Below, one piece after another: positions 34,581-41,890 of a stretch of 64,000 nucleotides of DNA. The position numbers and the translations under genes were made by a program. Numbering within the stretch: the stretch's first letter is position 1; every line of letters starts with the position of its first letter. The stretch is from Mangrovimonas sp. TPBH4. GTDB lineage: Bacteria; Bacteroidota; Bacteroidia; Flavobacteriales; Flavobacteriaceae. The notes beneath the pieces are model-generated. The model was not told the DNA's origin and did no database searches. It was given only the letters and a program-made list of their open reading frames with translations. The stretch covers positions 62,001-126,000 of the forward strand of contig NZ_LBIO01000039.1 of assembly GCF_001280505.1 (NCBI RefSeq), read 5' to 3'.

Positions 34581-35795
34581 ATGCGCTTACACAGAAACCT
34601 ATGTTTTGCAACCGTAGATGGTTTATTACAGATATTCAATGAGGGACTTTATGCCGATAAAGTAATCCAACAGCTTTTAAAACGCGACAAGCGTTGGGGA
34701 AGCCGTGACCGTGCCTTTGTGGCCGAAACCACTTACGATATTGTACGTTGGAAGCGCCTGTATGCCGAAATCGCCAACGTAAAAGAACCGTTTGATAGAG
34801 ATGATATTTGGCGTCTGTTTGCTGTTTGGGCTACCCTAAAAGGTATTAGATTGCCAGATTGGAAATATTTTGAAAACACCCCACAACGAAAAATCAAAGG
34901 ACGTTTTGATGAACTTTCCAAAGTTAGAAAGTTCCGCGACTCTATTCCAGATTGGATGGATGAGCTTGGGGTTCAGGAGTTGGGCGAAGCGGTTTGGACC
35001 AAAGAAATTTCAAAACAAAACGAACAGGCCGATGTAATTTTAAGGGTGAACACTTTAAAAACTAACAAGAAAGACCTTCAACTTCGCCTTCAGTCTGAAA
35101 ATATAGAAACTGAGTTTTTATCAAACTACCCTTCTGCCTTAAGGCTTAAGGAACGTGCCAATGTTTTTAAAACTGAAGCTTTTAAAGAAGGATGGTTCGA
35201 GGTTCAGGATGCTTCTTCTCAATTGGTTGCGCCATATCTAGATGTTGCCCCTGGCATGAAAGTTGTTGATACCTGTGCGGGAGCTGGTGGAAAAACATTG
35301 CACATTGCTTCCCTTATGGAAAACAAAGGCCAAATAGTTGCCATGGACATTTACGAAAGTAAATTGAAAAAGCTCAAGGTTAGAGCAAAACGCAACGGTG
35401 TGCACAACCTGGATTTAAAAGTTTTGGATTCTACCAAGCCTATCAAGAAGCTTTACGGAAAAGCTGATAGAGTTTTAATTGATGCGCCGTGTTCTGGTTT
35501 GGGGGTAATGAGAAGAAACCCAGATTCCAAGTGGAAACTGGAACCTGAATTCATTGAAAATATCAAAGTGACCCAACAGGAAGTATTGCAACAATATTCC
35601 AAAATGGTAAAACCGGGAGGAAAATTGGTTTACGCTACCTGTTCTGTATTACCATCGGAAAACCAAAACCAAGTGGCTGCTTTTTTGAAGTCGGAAAACG
35701 GTAAAGATTTCAAATTAGTAAAAGACAAAAAGATTTTGGCCTACGAATCTGGATTTGATGGTTTTTATATGGCTCAATTGGAGAAAAACAAATAA
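34581..35795 (+). CDS. RsmB/NOP family RNA m5C methyltransferase
   Basis: A 404-residue SAM-dependent enzyme with an N-terminal NusB-like helical domain (about 1-130) and a C-terminal Rossmann methyltransferase. The SAM-binding motif I is DTCAGAGGKT, motif IV DAPCSGLGVMRRNPD and motif VI ATCSVLPSENQ, with the two cysteines expected for RNA m5C chemistry. The likely target is 16S rRNA as for RsmB, but relatives modify other sites. It is followed 18 bp later by the endonuclease gene, probably in the same transcript. Confidence 0.92.
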   Translation: MRLHRNLCFATVDGLLQIFNEGLYADKVIQQLLKRDKRWGSRDRAFVAETTYDIVRWKRLYAEIANVKEPFDRDDIWRLFAVWATLKGIRLPDWKYFENTPQRKIKGRFDELSKVRKFRDSIPDWMDELGVQELGEAVWTKEISKQNEQADVILRVNTLKTNKKDLQLRLQSENIETEFLSNYPSALRLKERANVFKTEAFKEGWFEVQDASSQLVAPYLDVAPGMKVVDTCAGAGGKTLHIASLMENKGQIVAMDIYESKLKKLKVRAKRNGVHNLDLKVLDSTKPIKKLYGKADRVLIDAPCSGLGVMRRNPDSKWKLEPEFIENIKVTQQEVLQQYSKMVKPGGKLVYATCSVLPSENQNQVAAFLKSENGKDFKLVKDKKILAYESGFDGFYMAQLEKNK

Positions 35796-35813
35796 TAACA
35801 GAAACGTGCGTTT

Positions 35814-36902
35814 ATGAAACATAACTACCTACTGCTTTTATTTTTCATGAATTTCCGTTTGTTTGCTCAGATCCCTGAAGGGTATTATGATGCAGCCGAA
35901 GGGCTCGAGGGGTATACTCTAAAAACAGCGCTTAAAACCATTATTGATGATATTGACGATAGTAACGGCCAAGCCTTTCACGACACTTCCGTAACTTATA
36001 GTCAACTTTGGACTTTGTACCAAACCTCAGATGTGAGAACAGACGGCAAGGTTTGGGATATTTATAGCTATTGTGATTTTGAATTTGGCACCGACCAAGA
36101 CAATGGTACAGGTGGTACAGTAGAATGTGATAAATACAACCGTGAACATACCTTTCCTCGCAGCTGGTTTGGCAATAACCAAAACCACCCCATATTTGCC
36201 GATGCGTTCCATATTCTACCAACTGATAAAAAAGTTAATGCCGAACGCGGCAATTTGGCTTTTGGTGAAGTTTCTTCGGCAAGCTACACGTCTCTAAACG
36301 GTAGTCAAAGAGGCAGCACTGACCTTTCGGGACCTGTAGGAGAAGTTTTTGAACCTGTAGACGATTATAAAGGAGATATAGCCCGTGGTCTTTTTTATAT
36401 CGCGGTTCGCTACCAAGAAGATGTGGCTTCCTGGGAAACCAACGACACCAACGGCAACAGCATGTTGGATGGCACTAGCGATAAAGTATTTGAGCAATGG
36501 GCTTTAGACCTGCTTTACAGTTGGCATATCAATGACCCTGTAAGCACCAAGGAAATAGATAGAAACAATGCCATTTTTGAACATCAGGACAATAGAAACC
36601 CATTTATTGACCACCCAGAATATGTAAGTGCTATTTGGCAGGAAGAATTATCAGTTAGCGAATACCAAACTAACTTGGAACCTAACTTCTACCCCAACCC
36701 AGTAAATGGCAATACACTTCATATAGATACTTCTTTTGATTTGGAAGTTCAAATCTATAGTGTTTTAGGTAAATTGACTCTTGAAAAACAGGTTTCCAAC
36801 ACTGAAAATAAGTTGGACATTTCCAAGCTAAACAGTGGTATCTATCTGGTTAAATTACAGTATAAAAATCAGACAGTCACCAAAAAGCTTATCAAACAAT
36901 AA
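35814..36902 (+). CDS. Endonuclease I with T9SS type A sorting domain
   Basis: A 362-residue secreted nuclease. It has a signal peptide (cleavage near FAQI), then an EndA/NucM-type endonuclease I domain (about 25-285) with the active-site segment NREHTFPRSWFG (His112) and the metal-site region HILPTDKKVNAERGNLAF. A T9SS C-terminal domain covers about 290-362 (FYPNPVNGNTLHI, IYSVLGKLTLEKQ, LNSGIYLVKL, ending TKKLIKQ). It probably degrades extracellular DNA at or beyond the cell surface, for nutrient use or biofilm turnover. It ends at a strong hairpin. Confidence 0.94.
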   Translation: MKHNYLLLLFFMNFRLFAQIPEGYYDAAEGLEGYTLKTALKTIIDDIDDSNGQAFHDTSVTYSQLWTLYQTSDVRTDGKVWDIYSYCDFEFGTDQDNGTGGTVECDKYNREHTFPRSWFGNNQNHPIFADAFHILPTDKKVNAERGNLAFGEVSSASYTSLNGSQRGSTDLSGPVGEVFEPVDDYKGDIARGLFYIAVRYQEDVASWETNDTNGNSMLDGTSDKVFEQWALDLLYSWHINDPVSTKEIDRNNAIFEHQDNRNPFIDHPEYVSAIWQEELSVSEYQTNLEPNFYPNPVNGNTLHIDTSFDLEVQIYSVLGKLTLEKQVSNTENKLDISKLNSGIYLVKLQYKNQTVTKKLIKQ

Positions 36903-36924
36903 CTTCATAAGAATTTGTAATTTT

Positions 36925-36955
36925 AAGGTCATCTATCAACAGATGACCTTTTTTA
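36925..36955 (+). terminator. Intrinsic terminator abutting the next start codon
   Basis: AAGGTCATCT pairs with AGATGACCTT, followed by TTTTT. It ends only 4 bases before the ATG at 36960. Confidence 0.85.
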
Positions 36956-36959
36956 TTGC

Positions 36960-37820
36960 ATGGAAACCAATATCATCACCTACCTATCAGACCAATTAAA
37001 TGAATCCATTTTGGACTTTCAATCCATTTCAGGAGGTGATATTTCACAGGCTTATAAGTTAAATACCAAGCATAATTCCTATTTTCTTAAGACCAATAAG
37101 AGTCCCAAAGCTCTCGATATGTTTCAAAAGGAAGCCTTAGGACTAAAGCTTATTGCAGAAACCAACACCATTTCCACTCCAAACGTATTACATTGTTCTC
37201 AACTTGAAGACATTTCTCTTCTACTCATGGAATACATACCCGCAAAAACTCCTTCTTCCAAAGATTTTAAAACGCTTGGGGAAGAATTAGGAAACTTACA
37301 CAAGGTATCCAATAACTCTTTTGGATTTGATAGCGACAATTATATAGGAAGTTTGCATCAAAGTAACAAACCAACTGACACTTGGATCGAATTCTACGTA
37401 AACGAACGACTATTTCCACAATTACAACTCGCTATTCAAAACCAATTACTTTTAGATTCTGAATGTCCTTCAAAAGAACAAATGATAGAAAAACTTGCTC
37501 CCTTCTTCCAAAATGTAGTTCCCTCACTTTTACATGGCGATTTATGGAGCGGCAATTACCTAATTTCTCAAGATGGCACACCTTATCTTATAGACCCTGC
37601 GCCTTACTATGGACACCACGAAGTAGACATTGCCATGACCAAATTATTTGGTGGTTTTGCTCCAGAATTCTATATGGCTTATTACAAAAAACATCCCGAA
37701 AGCTCCTATACCGAAGACAGAATTTCTATTTACCAACTCTATTACTTATTGGTACATCTTAATTTGTTCGGAAAGAGCTACTATAGCTCTGTTAGTCATC
37801 TCTTGGAAAAGCACTTTTAA
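36960..37820 (+). CDS. Fructosamine kinase family protein
   Basis: A 286-residue aminoglycoside-phosphotransferase-like kinase of the fructosamine kinase/ketosamine-3-kinase family. It opens with ISGGDISQAYKLN and has the ATP Lys in YFLKTN. The catalytic loop is HGDLWSGNYL and the metal-binding segment DPAPYYGHHEVDIAMTKLFGGF. Such kinases phosphorylate ketoamine glycation products so that they can be removed, a protein-repair role. The start codon lies just after the upstream gene's terminator. Confidence 0.92.
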   Translation: METNIITYLSDQLNESILDFQSISGGDISQAYKLNTKHNSYFLKTNKSPKALDMFQKEALGLKLIAETNTISTPNVLHCSQLEDISLLLMEYIPAKTPSSKDFKTLGEELGNLHKVSNNSFGFDSDNYIGSLHQSNKPTDTWIEFYVNERLFPQLQLAIQNQLLLDSECPSKEQMIEKLAPFFQNVVPSLLHGDLWSGNYLISQDGTPYLIDPAPYYGHHEVDIAMTKLFGGFAPEFYMAYYKKHPESSYTEDRISIYQLYYLLVHLNLFGKSYYSSVSHLLEKHF

Positions 37821-37893
37821 GTACTGCTAATTCACCCTTTGAAAATAGAAATAAGCTTTCCTGAAAAATGCCACTTAAATGACTAAAAAAGTG

Positions 37894-37901
37894 TATTTTT
37901 G
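37894..37901 (+). promoter_or_regulatory. Predicted -7 promoter element of purL
   Basis: TATTTTTG lies 31 bases before the ATG at 37933. It lies downstream of an alternative in-frame ATG at 37879, which rules that start unlikely. Confidence 0.6.
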
Positions 37902-37932
37902 CATTTTCAAATTACAACCTAATACATCAACA

Positions 37933-40900
37933 ATGATTCATTTCTTTGGAAACGTAAACAGTAAGGTTTTTGCTGTTCAAACAACAAAAGAATTATCAAC
38001 AGAAACCATTTCTAAATTAACATGGTTATTTGGCAACCAGCCTAAAATAGAGCAAGCATCATTGGATGCTTTTTTTGTTGGGCCAAGAGCAGCTATGATT
38101 ACGCCTTGGAGTACCAATGCGGTGGAAATCACTCAAAACATGGGGATTTCAGACATCATTCGAATTGAAGAATTCGAAGCTGTTTCTGAAGATTTCAAAG
38201 GGTATGATCCTATGATTTCTGAAAAATTCAATGGATTACACCAAGAATCATTCACAATAAACATCAAACCAGAACCTATTCTGGATATTGAAGATATTGC
38301 GGCTTACAACATTCAGGAAGGCCTTTCTTTAAGCGACGAAGAAGTCGCTTACTTAGAAGGTGTTTCTGAAAAAATTGGTCGCCCATTAACCGATTCTGAA
38401 GTATTCGGTTTCTCACAAGTAAACAGTGAGCACTGTCGTCACAAAATTTTCAACGGAACATTTGTGATTGATGGTGAAGAAAAACCGACTTCATTATTTA
38501 AAATGATTCGTAAAACCTCTGAAACCAATCCAAACGATATCGTTTCAGCATATAAAGACAATGTTGCTTTTGTAAAGGGCCCTGTTGTTGAGCAATTCGC
38601 TCCTAAAACTGCTGATAAACCAGATTTTTACGAAACTAAAGATTTCGAATCTGTCATTTCCTTAAAAGCGGAAACGCATAACTTCCCAACGACAGTAGAA
38701 CCTTTTAACGGTGCTGCAACCGGTTCAGGAGGTGAAATTCGTGACCGTTTAGCGGGTGGAAAAGGATCCTTACCGCTAGCCGGTACTGCGGTTTATATGA
38801 CATCTTATTCTCGTTTAGAGGAAAACCGCCCTTGGGAACAAGCTATGGACGAGCGTAAGTGGTTATACCAAACACCAATGGATATCTTAATTAAAGCCTC
38901 TAACGGAGCTTCAGATTTTGGTAACAAGTTCGGACAACCATTAATCTGTGGGTCGGTATTAACTTTTGAACACGAAGAAGATGCCAGAAAATTAGGTTTC
39001 GATAAAGTAATTATGCAAGCCGGTGGTATCGGGTATGGTAAATCTGACCAAGCTTTAAAAGACACCCCCAAAACTGGAGATAAAGTAGTTATCCTTGGTG
39101 GTGAAAACTACCGTATTGGTATGGGTGGTGCTGCGGTATCAAGTGCTGATACAGGAGAATTCGAGTCAGGTATCGAATTAAACGCCGTACAACGTTCGAA
39201 TCCTGAAATGCAAAAACGTGCTGCCAACGCGGTTCGTGGTATGGTTGAAAGCGATGAAAATTACATTGTTTCTATCCACGATCATGGAGCTGGTGGACAC
39301 CTAAACTGTTTATCGGAATTAGTTGAAGAAACTGGTGGACACATTGATTTAGATAAATTACCTGTAGGAGACCCTACACTATCTGACAAGGAAATTATTG
39401 GTAACGAATCTCAGGAACGTATGGGATTAGTAATCGCCGAAAAACATATTGAAACATTACAAAAAATTGCCGATCGTGAGCGCTCACCAATGTACACCGT
39501 TGGAGACGTAACCGGTAATCACCGTTTCACTTTTGAGTCTAAAACCAACGGTCACAAACCAATGGATTTAGCTATGGATGATATGTTTGGTAGTTCTCCA
39601 AAAACATTCATGTACGATAAAAAAGTAGCTCGCAATTACGCCGATGTTGCTTATAACAAAGAAAACTTCTACGATTATTTAGACCAGCTATTACAACTAG
39701 AGGCTGTTGCTTCTAAAGACTGGTTAACTAATAAAGTAGACCGTTGTGTTGGTGGAAAAGTAGCAAAACAACAATGTGTTGGACCATTACAAATTCCATT
39801 AAACAACGTTGGTGTGATGGCCTTAGATTATAAAGGTAAAGAAGGTATCGCAACCTCTATCGGGCACTCCCCTGTTTCAGGATTAATCAACCCGGTGGCA
39901 GGAAGTAGAAACTCGATTACTGAAGCTTTAACCAATATTATCTGGGCACCATTAAAAGACGGATTACAAAATGTGTCTTTATCGGCAAACTGGATGTGGC
40001 CTTGTAAAAATGAAGGTGAAGATGCGCGTTTATACGAAGCTGTTGAAGCGGTTTCAGAATTCGCCATCGATTTAGGCATCAACGTGCCAACCGGAAAAGA
40101 TTCCTTATCTATGAAGCAAAAATACCCTAACGAAGAGGTTATTGCTCCAGGTACGGTGATTATTTCAGCGGCTGCAAACTGTACAGATATTAATAAGGTT
40201 GTTGAGCCTGTATTCCAAAAAGGAGCTGGAGATGTGTATTACATCAACCTGTCTCAGGACAACTTTAAATTAGGAGGAAGTTCTTTTGCTCAGGTGGTTA
40301 ACAAAATTGGTAACAACACACCAAATGTTCAATCTGCCGCTTACGTTAAAACGGTATTTAACACGATTCAACAACTCATTCTTGATGGACAGATTGTTGC
40401 TGGACACGATGTGGCTTCAGGTGGTTTAATCACAACCTTATTAGAATTATGTTTTGCTGATAACAATTTAGGAGCAGAGTTAGACATTACGGCTTTAGCT
40501 GAAAACGATTCATTTAAAGTATTATTTGCTGAAAATGCAGGACTTGTGATTCAATCTGCTGATGCTTCAATAGAATCTGTATTATCTGAAGCTAACATTG
40601 AGTTCTTCAACATTGGTAAAGTAACAGAATCTGATACGCTAAGCATTATCAACGGAACGGATGCGTTCACTATGACTGTTTCAGAATTAAGAGATACCTG
40701 GTACAAGACATCGTTCTTATTAGATCAAAAACAAACGGCTAATGGTTTAGCTCAAGACCGTTACGACAACTATAAAAATCAACCATTACAGTATACGTTC
40801 CCGAGTCACTTTACAGGGAAACTTCCGGTAATCGATGCAAGTAAGCCTAGACCAAAAGCAGCGATTTTACGTGAAAAAGGAAGTAACTCAGAGCGTGAAA

Positions 40901-41598
40901 TGGCAAACGCGATGTACTTAGCCGGGTTTGATGTAAAAGACGTGCACATGACCGATTTAATTTCTGGTCGTGAAACGTTAGAAGACATTCAGTTCTTAGG
41001 TGCTGTTGGTGGATTCTCTAACTCTGACGTTTTAGGTTCTGCTAAAGGATGGGCCGGAGCTATCAAATACAACGAAAAAGCGAATGAAGTGATTAAAAAC
41101 TTCTTCAAACGTGAAGATACGCTTTCAGTTGGTATTTGTAACGGTTGTCAGTTATGGATGGAATTAGAATTGATTAACCCTGAGCATGATGTTCATGGTA
41201 AAATGGTTCATAACGATTCTCACAAACACGAAAGTTCATTTACTTCAGTGAAAATTCAGGAAAATAACTCAGTAATGCTTTCTAGCTTAGCAGGAAGTAC
41301 TTTAGGGGTTTGGATTTCTCATGGTGAAGGTAAATTTAACTTACCAAAATCTGAAGATCAGTACAATATTGTTGGTAAATACGGGTATGCGGAATACCCT
41401 CACAATCCAAACGGATCGGATTACAACACTGCAATGATGTGTGATGCAACAGGTCGTCACTTAGTTACGATGCCACACATTGAGCGTTCTACATTCCAAT
41501 GGAACTGGGCACACTACCCAAGCAACAGACAAGACGAAGTTTCGCCTTGGGTTGAAGCTTTTGTTAACGCCAGAGAATGGGTTGAAAAACATCAATAA
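37933..41598 (+). CDS. purL: Phosphoribosylformylglycinamidine synthase (single-chain FGAM synthase)
   Basis: A 1221-residue enzyme of purine synthesis converting FGAR, glutamine and ATP to FGAM. It is the large form with all parts in one chain: an N-terminal PurS-like region, a linker, two AIRS-like synthetase halves (SEHCRHKIFNG and ETHNFPT in the first; GSGGEIRDRL) and a C-terminal glutamine amidotransferase (about 960-1221) with nucleophile Cys in GICNGCQLWMEL. I chose the ATG at 37933 (MIHFFGNVNSKVF) because the predicted promoter lies between it and the earlier ATG. Codon choice appears more biased (TTA for Leu, CGT for Arg) than in neighbours. Confidence 0.96.
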   Translation: MIHFFGNVNSKVFAVQTTKELSTETISKLTWLFGNQPKIEQASLDAFFVGPRAAMITPWSTNAVEITQNMGISDIIRIEEFEAVSEDFKGYDPMISEKFNGLHQESFTINIKPEPILDIEDIAAYNIQEGLSLSDEEVAYLEGVSEKIGRPLTDSEVFGFSQVNSEHCRHKIFNGTFVIDGEEKPTSLFKMIRKTSETNPNDIVSAYKDNVAFVKGPVVEQFAPKTADKPDFYETKDFESVISLKAETHNFPTTVEPFNGAATGSGGEIRDRLAGGKGSLPLAGTAVYMTSYSRLEENRPWEQAMDERKWLYQTPMDILIKASNGASDFGNKFGQPLICGSVLTFEHEEDARKLGFDKVIMQAGGIGYGKSDQALKDTPKTGDKVVILGGENYRIGMGGAAVSSADTGEFESGIELNAVQRSNPEMQKRAANAVRGMVESDENYIVSIHDHGAGGHLNCLSELVEETGGHIDLDKLPVGDPTLSDKEIIGNESQERMGLVIAEKHIETLQKIADRERSPMYTVGDVTGNHRFTFESKTNGHKPMDLAMDDMFGSSPKTFMYDKKVARNYADVAYNKENFYDYLDQLLQLEAVASKDWLTNKVDRCVGGKVAKQQCVGPLQIPLNNVGVMALDYKGKEGIATSIGHSPVSGLINPVAGSRNSITEALTNIIWAPLKDGLQNVSLSANWMWPCKNEGEDARLYEAVEAVSEFAIDLGINVPTGKDSLSMKQKYPNEEVIAPGTVIISAAANCTDINKVVEPVFQKGAGDVYYINLSQDNFKLGGSSFAQVVNKIGNNTPNVQSAAYVKTVFNTIQQLILDGQIVAGHDVASGGLITTLLELCFADNNLGAELDITALAENDSFKVLFAENAGLVIQSADASIESVLSEANIEFFNIGKVTESDTLSIINGTDAFTMTVSELRDTWYKTSFLLDQKQTANGLAQDRYDNYKNQPLQYTFPSHFTGKLPVIDASKPRPKAAILREKGSNSEREMANAMYLAGFDVKDVHMTDLISGRETLEDIQFLGAVGGFSNSDVLGSAKGWAGAIKYNEKANEVIKNFFKREDTLSVGICNGCQLWMELELINPEHDVHGKMVHNDSHKHESSFTSVKIQENNSVMLSSLAGSTLGVWISHGEGKFNLPKSEDQYNIVGKYGYAEYPHNPNGSDYNTAMMCDATGRHLVTMPHIERSTFQWNWAHYPSNRQDEVSPWVEAFVNAREWVEKHQ

Positions 41599-41618
41599 GA
41601 ATATTACAGTTTTTCATA

Positions 41619-41659
41619 AAAAAAGCGGCCAAGAAACTCTCTTGGCCGCTTTTCTTTTT
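41619..41659 (+). terminator. Bidirectional terminator after purL
   Basis: AAAAGCGGCCAAGA pairs with TCTTGGCCGCTTTT around AACTC, with A and T runs on both sides. Confidence 0.93.
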
Positions 41660-41814
41660 AAAACAATGGACATCATTTTCTAATTCTAGTGAAAGAGGAA
41701 TCTCATTCCCTTTCCGTATATACTTTAAGGCATTACACTCCTTCTATATAAGCAAGTGCAATTGGAGTAAACGAATATTAGACATCCTCAAAACCAATTC
41801 AAAATATCTCATAA

Positions 41815-41852
41815 AAAAAAGCGGTCAAGAATACATCCTTGACCGCTTTTCA
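41815..41852 (-). terminator. Bidirectional terminator after ppdK
   Basis: AAAAGCGGTCAAG pairs with CTTGACCGCTTTT; on the minus strand eight T follow. It is closely similar to the purL terminator 200 bp away. The sequence between the two terminators holds no ORF I can support. Confidence 0.93.
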
Positions 41853-41890
41853 TTTAATTAAAACCAATATAAATGAAGTAAACAATTTAC

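Noticed and set aside
37879-37932. Upstream ATG extension of purL
   Set aside because: The predicted -7 box lies between the two ATGs, and the added residues do not resemble the PurL N-terminus.
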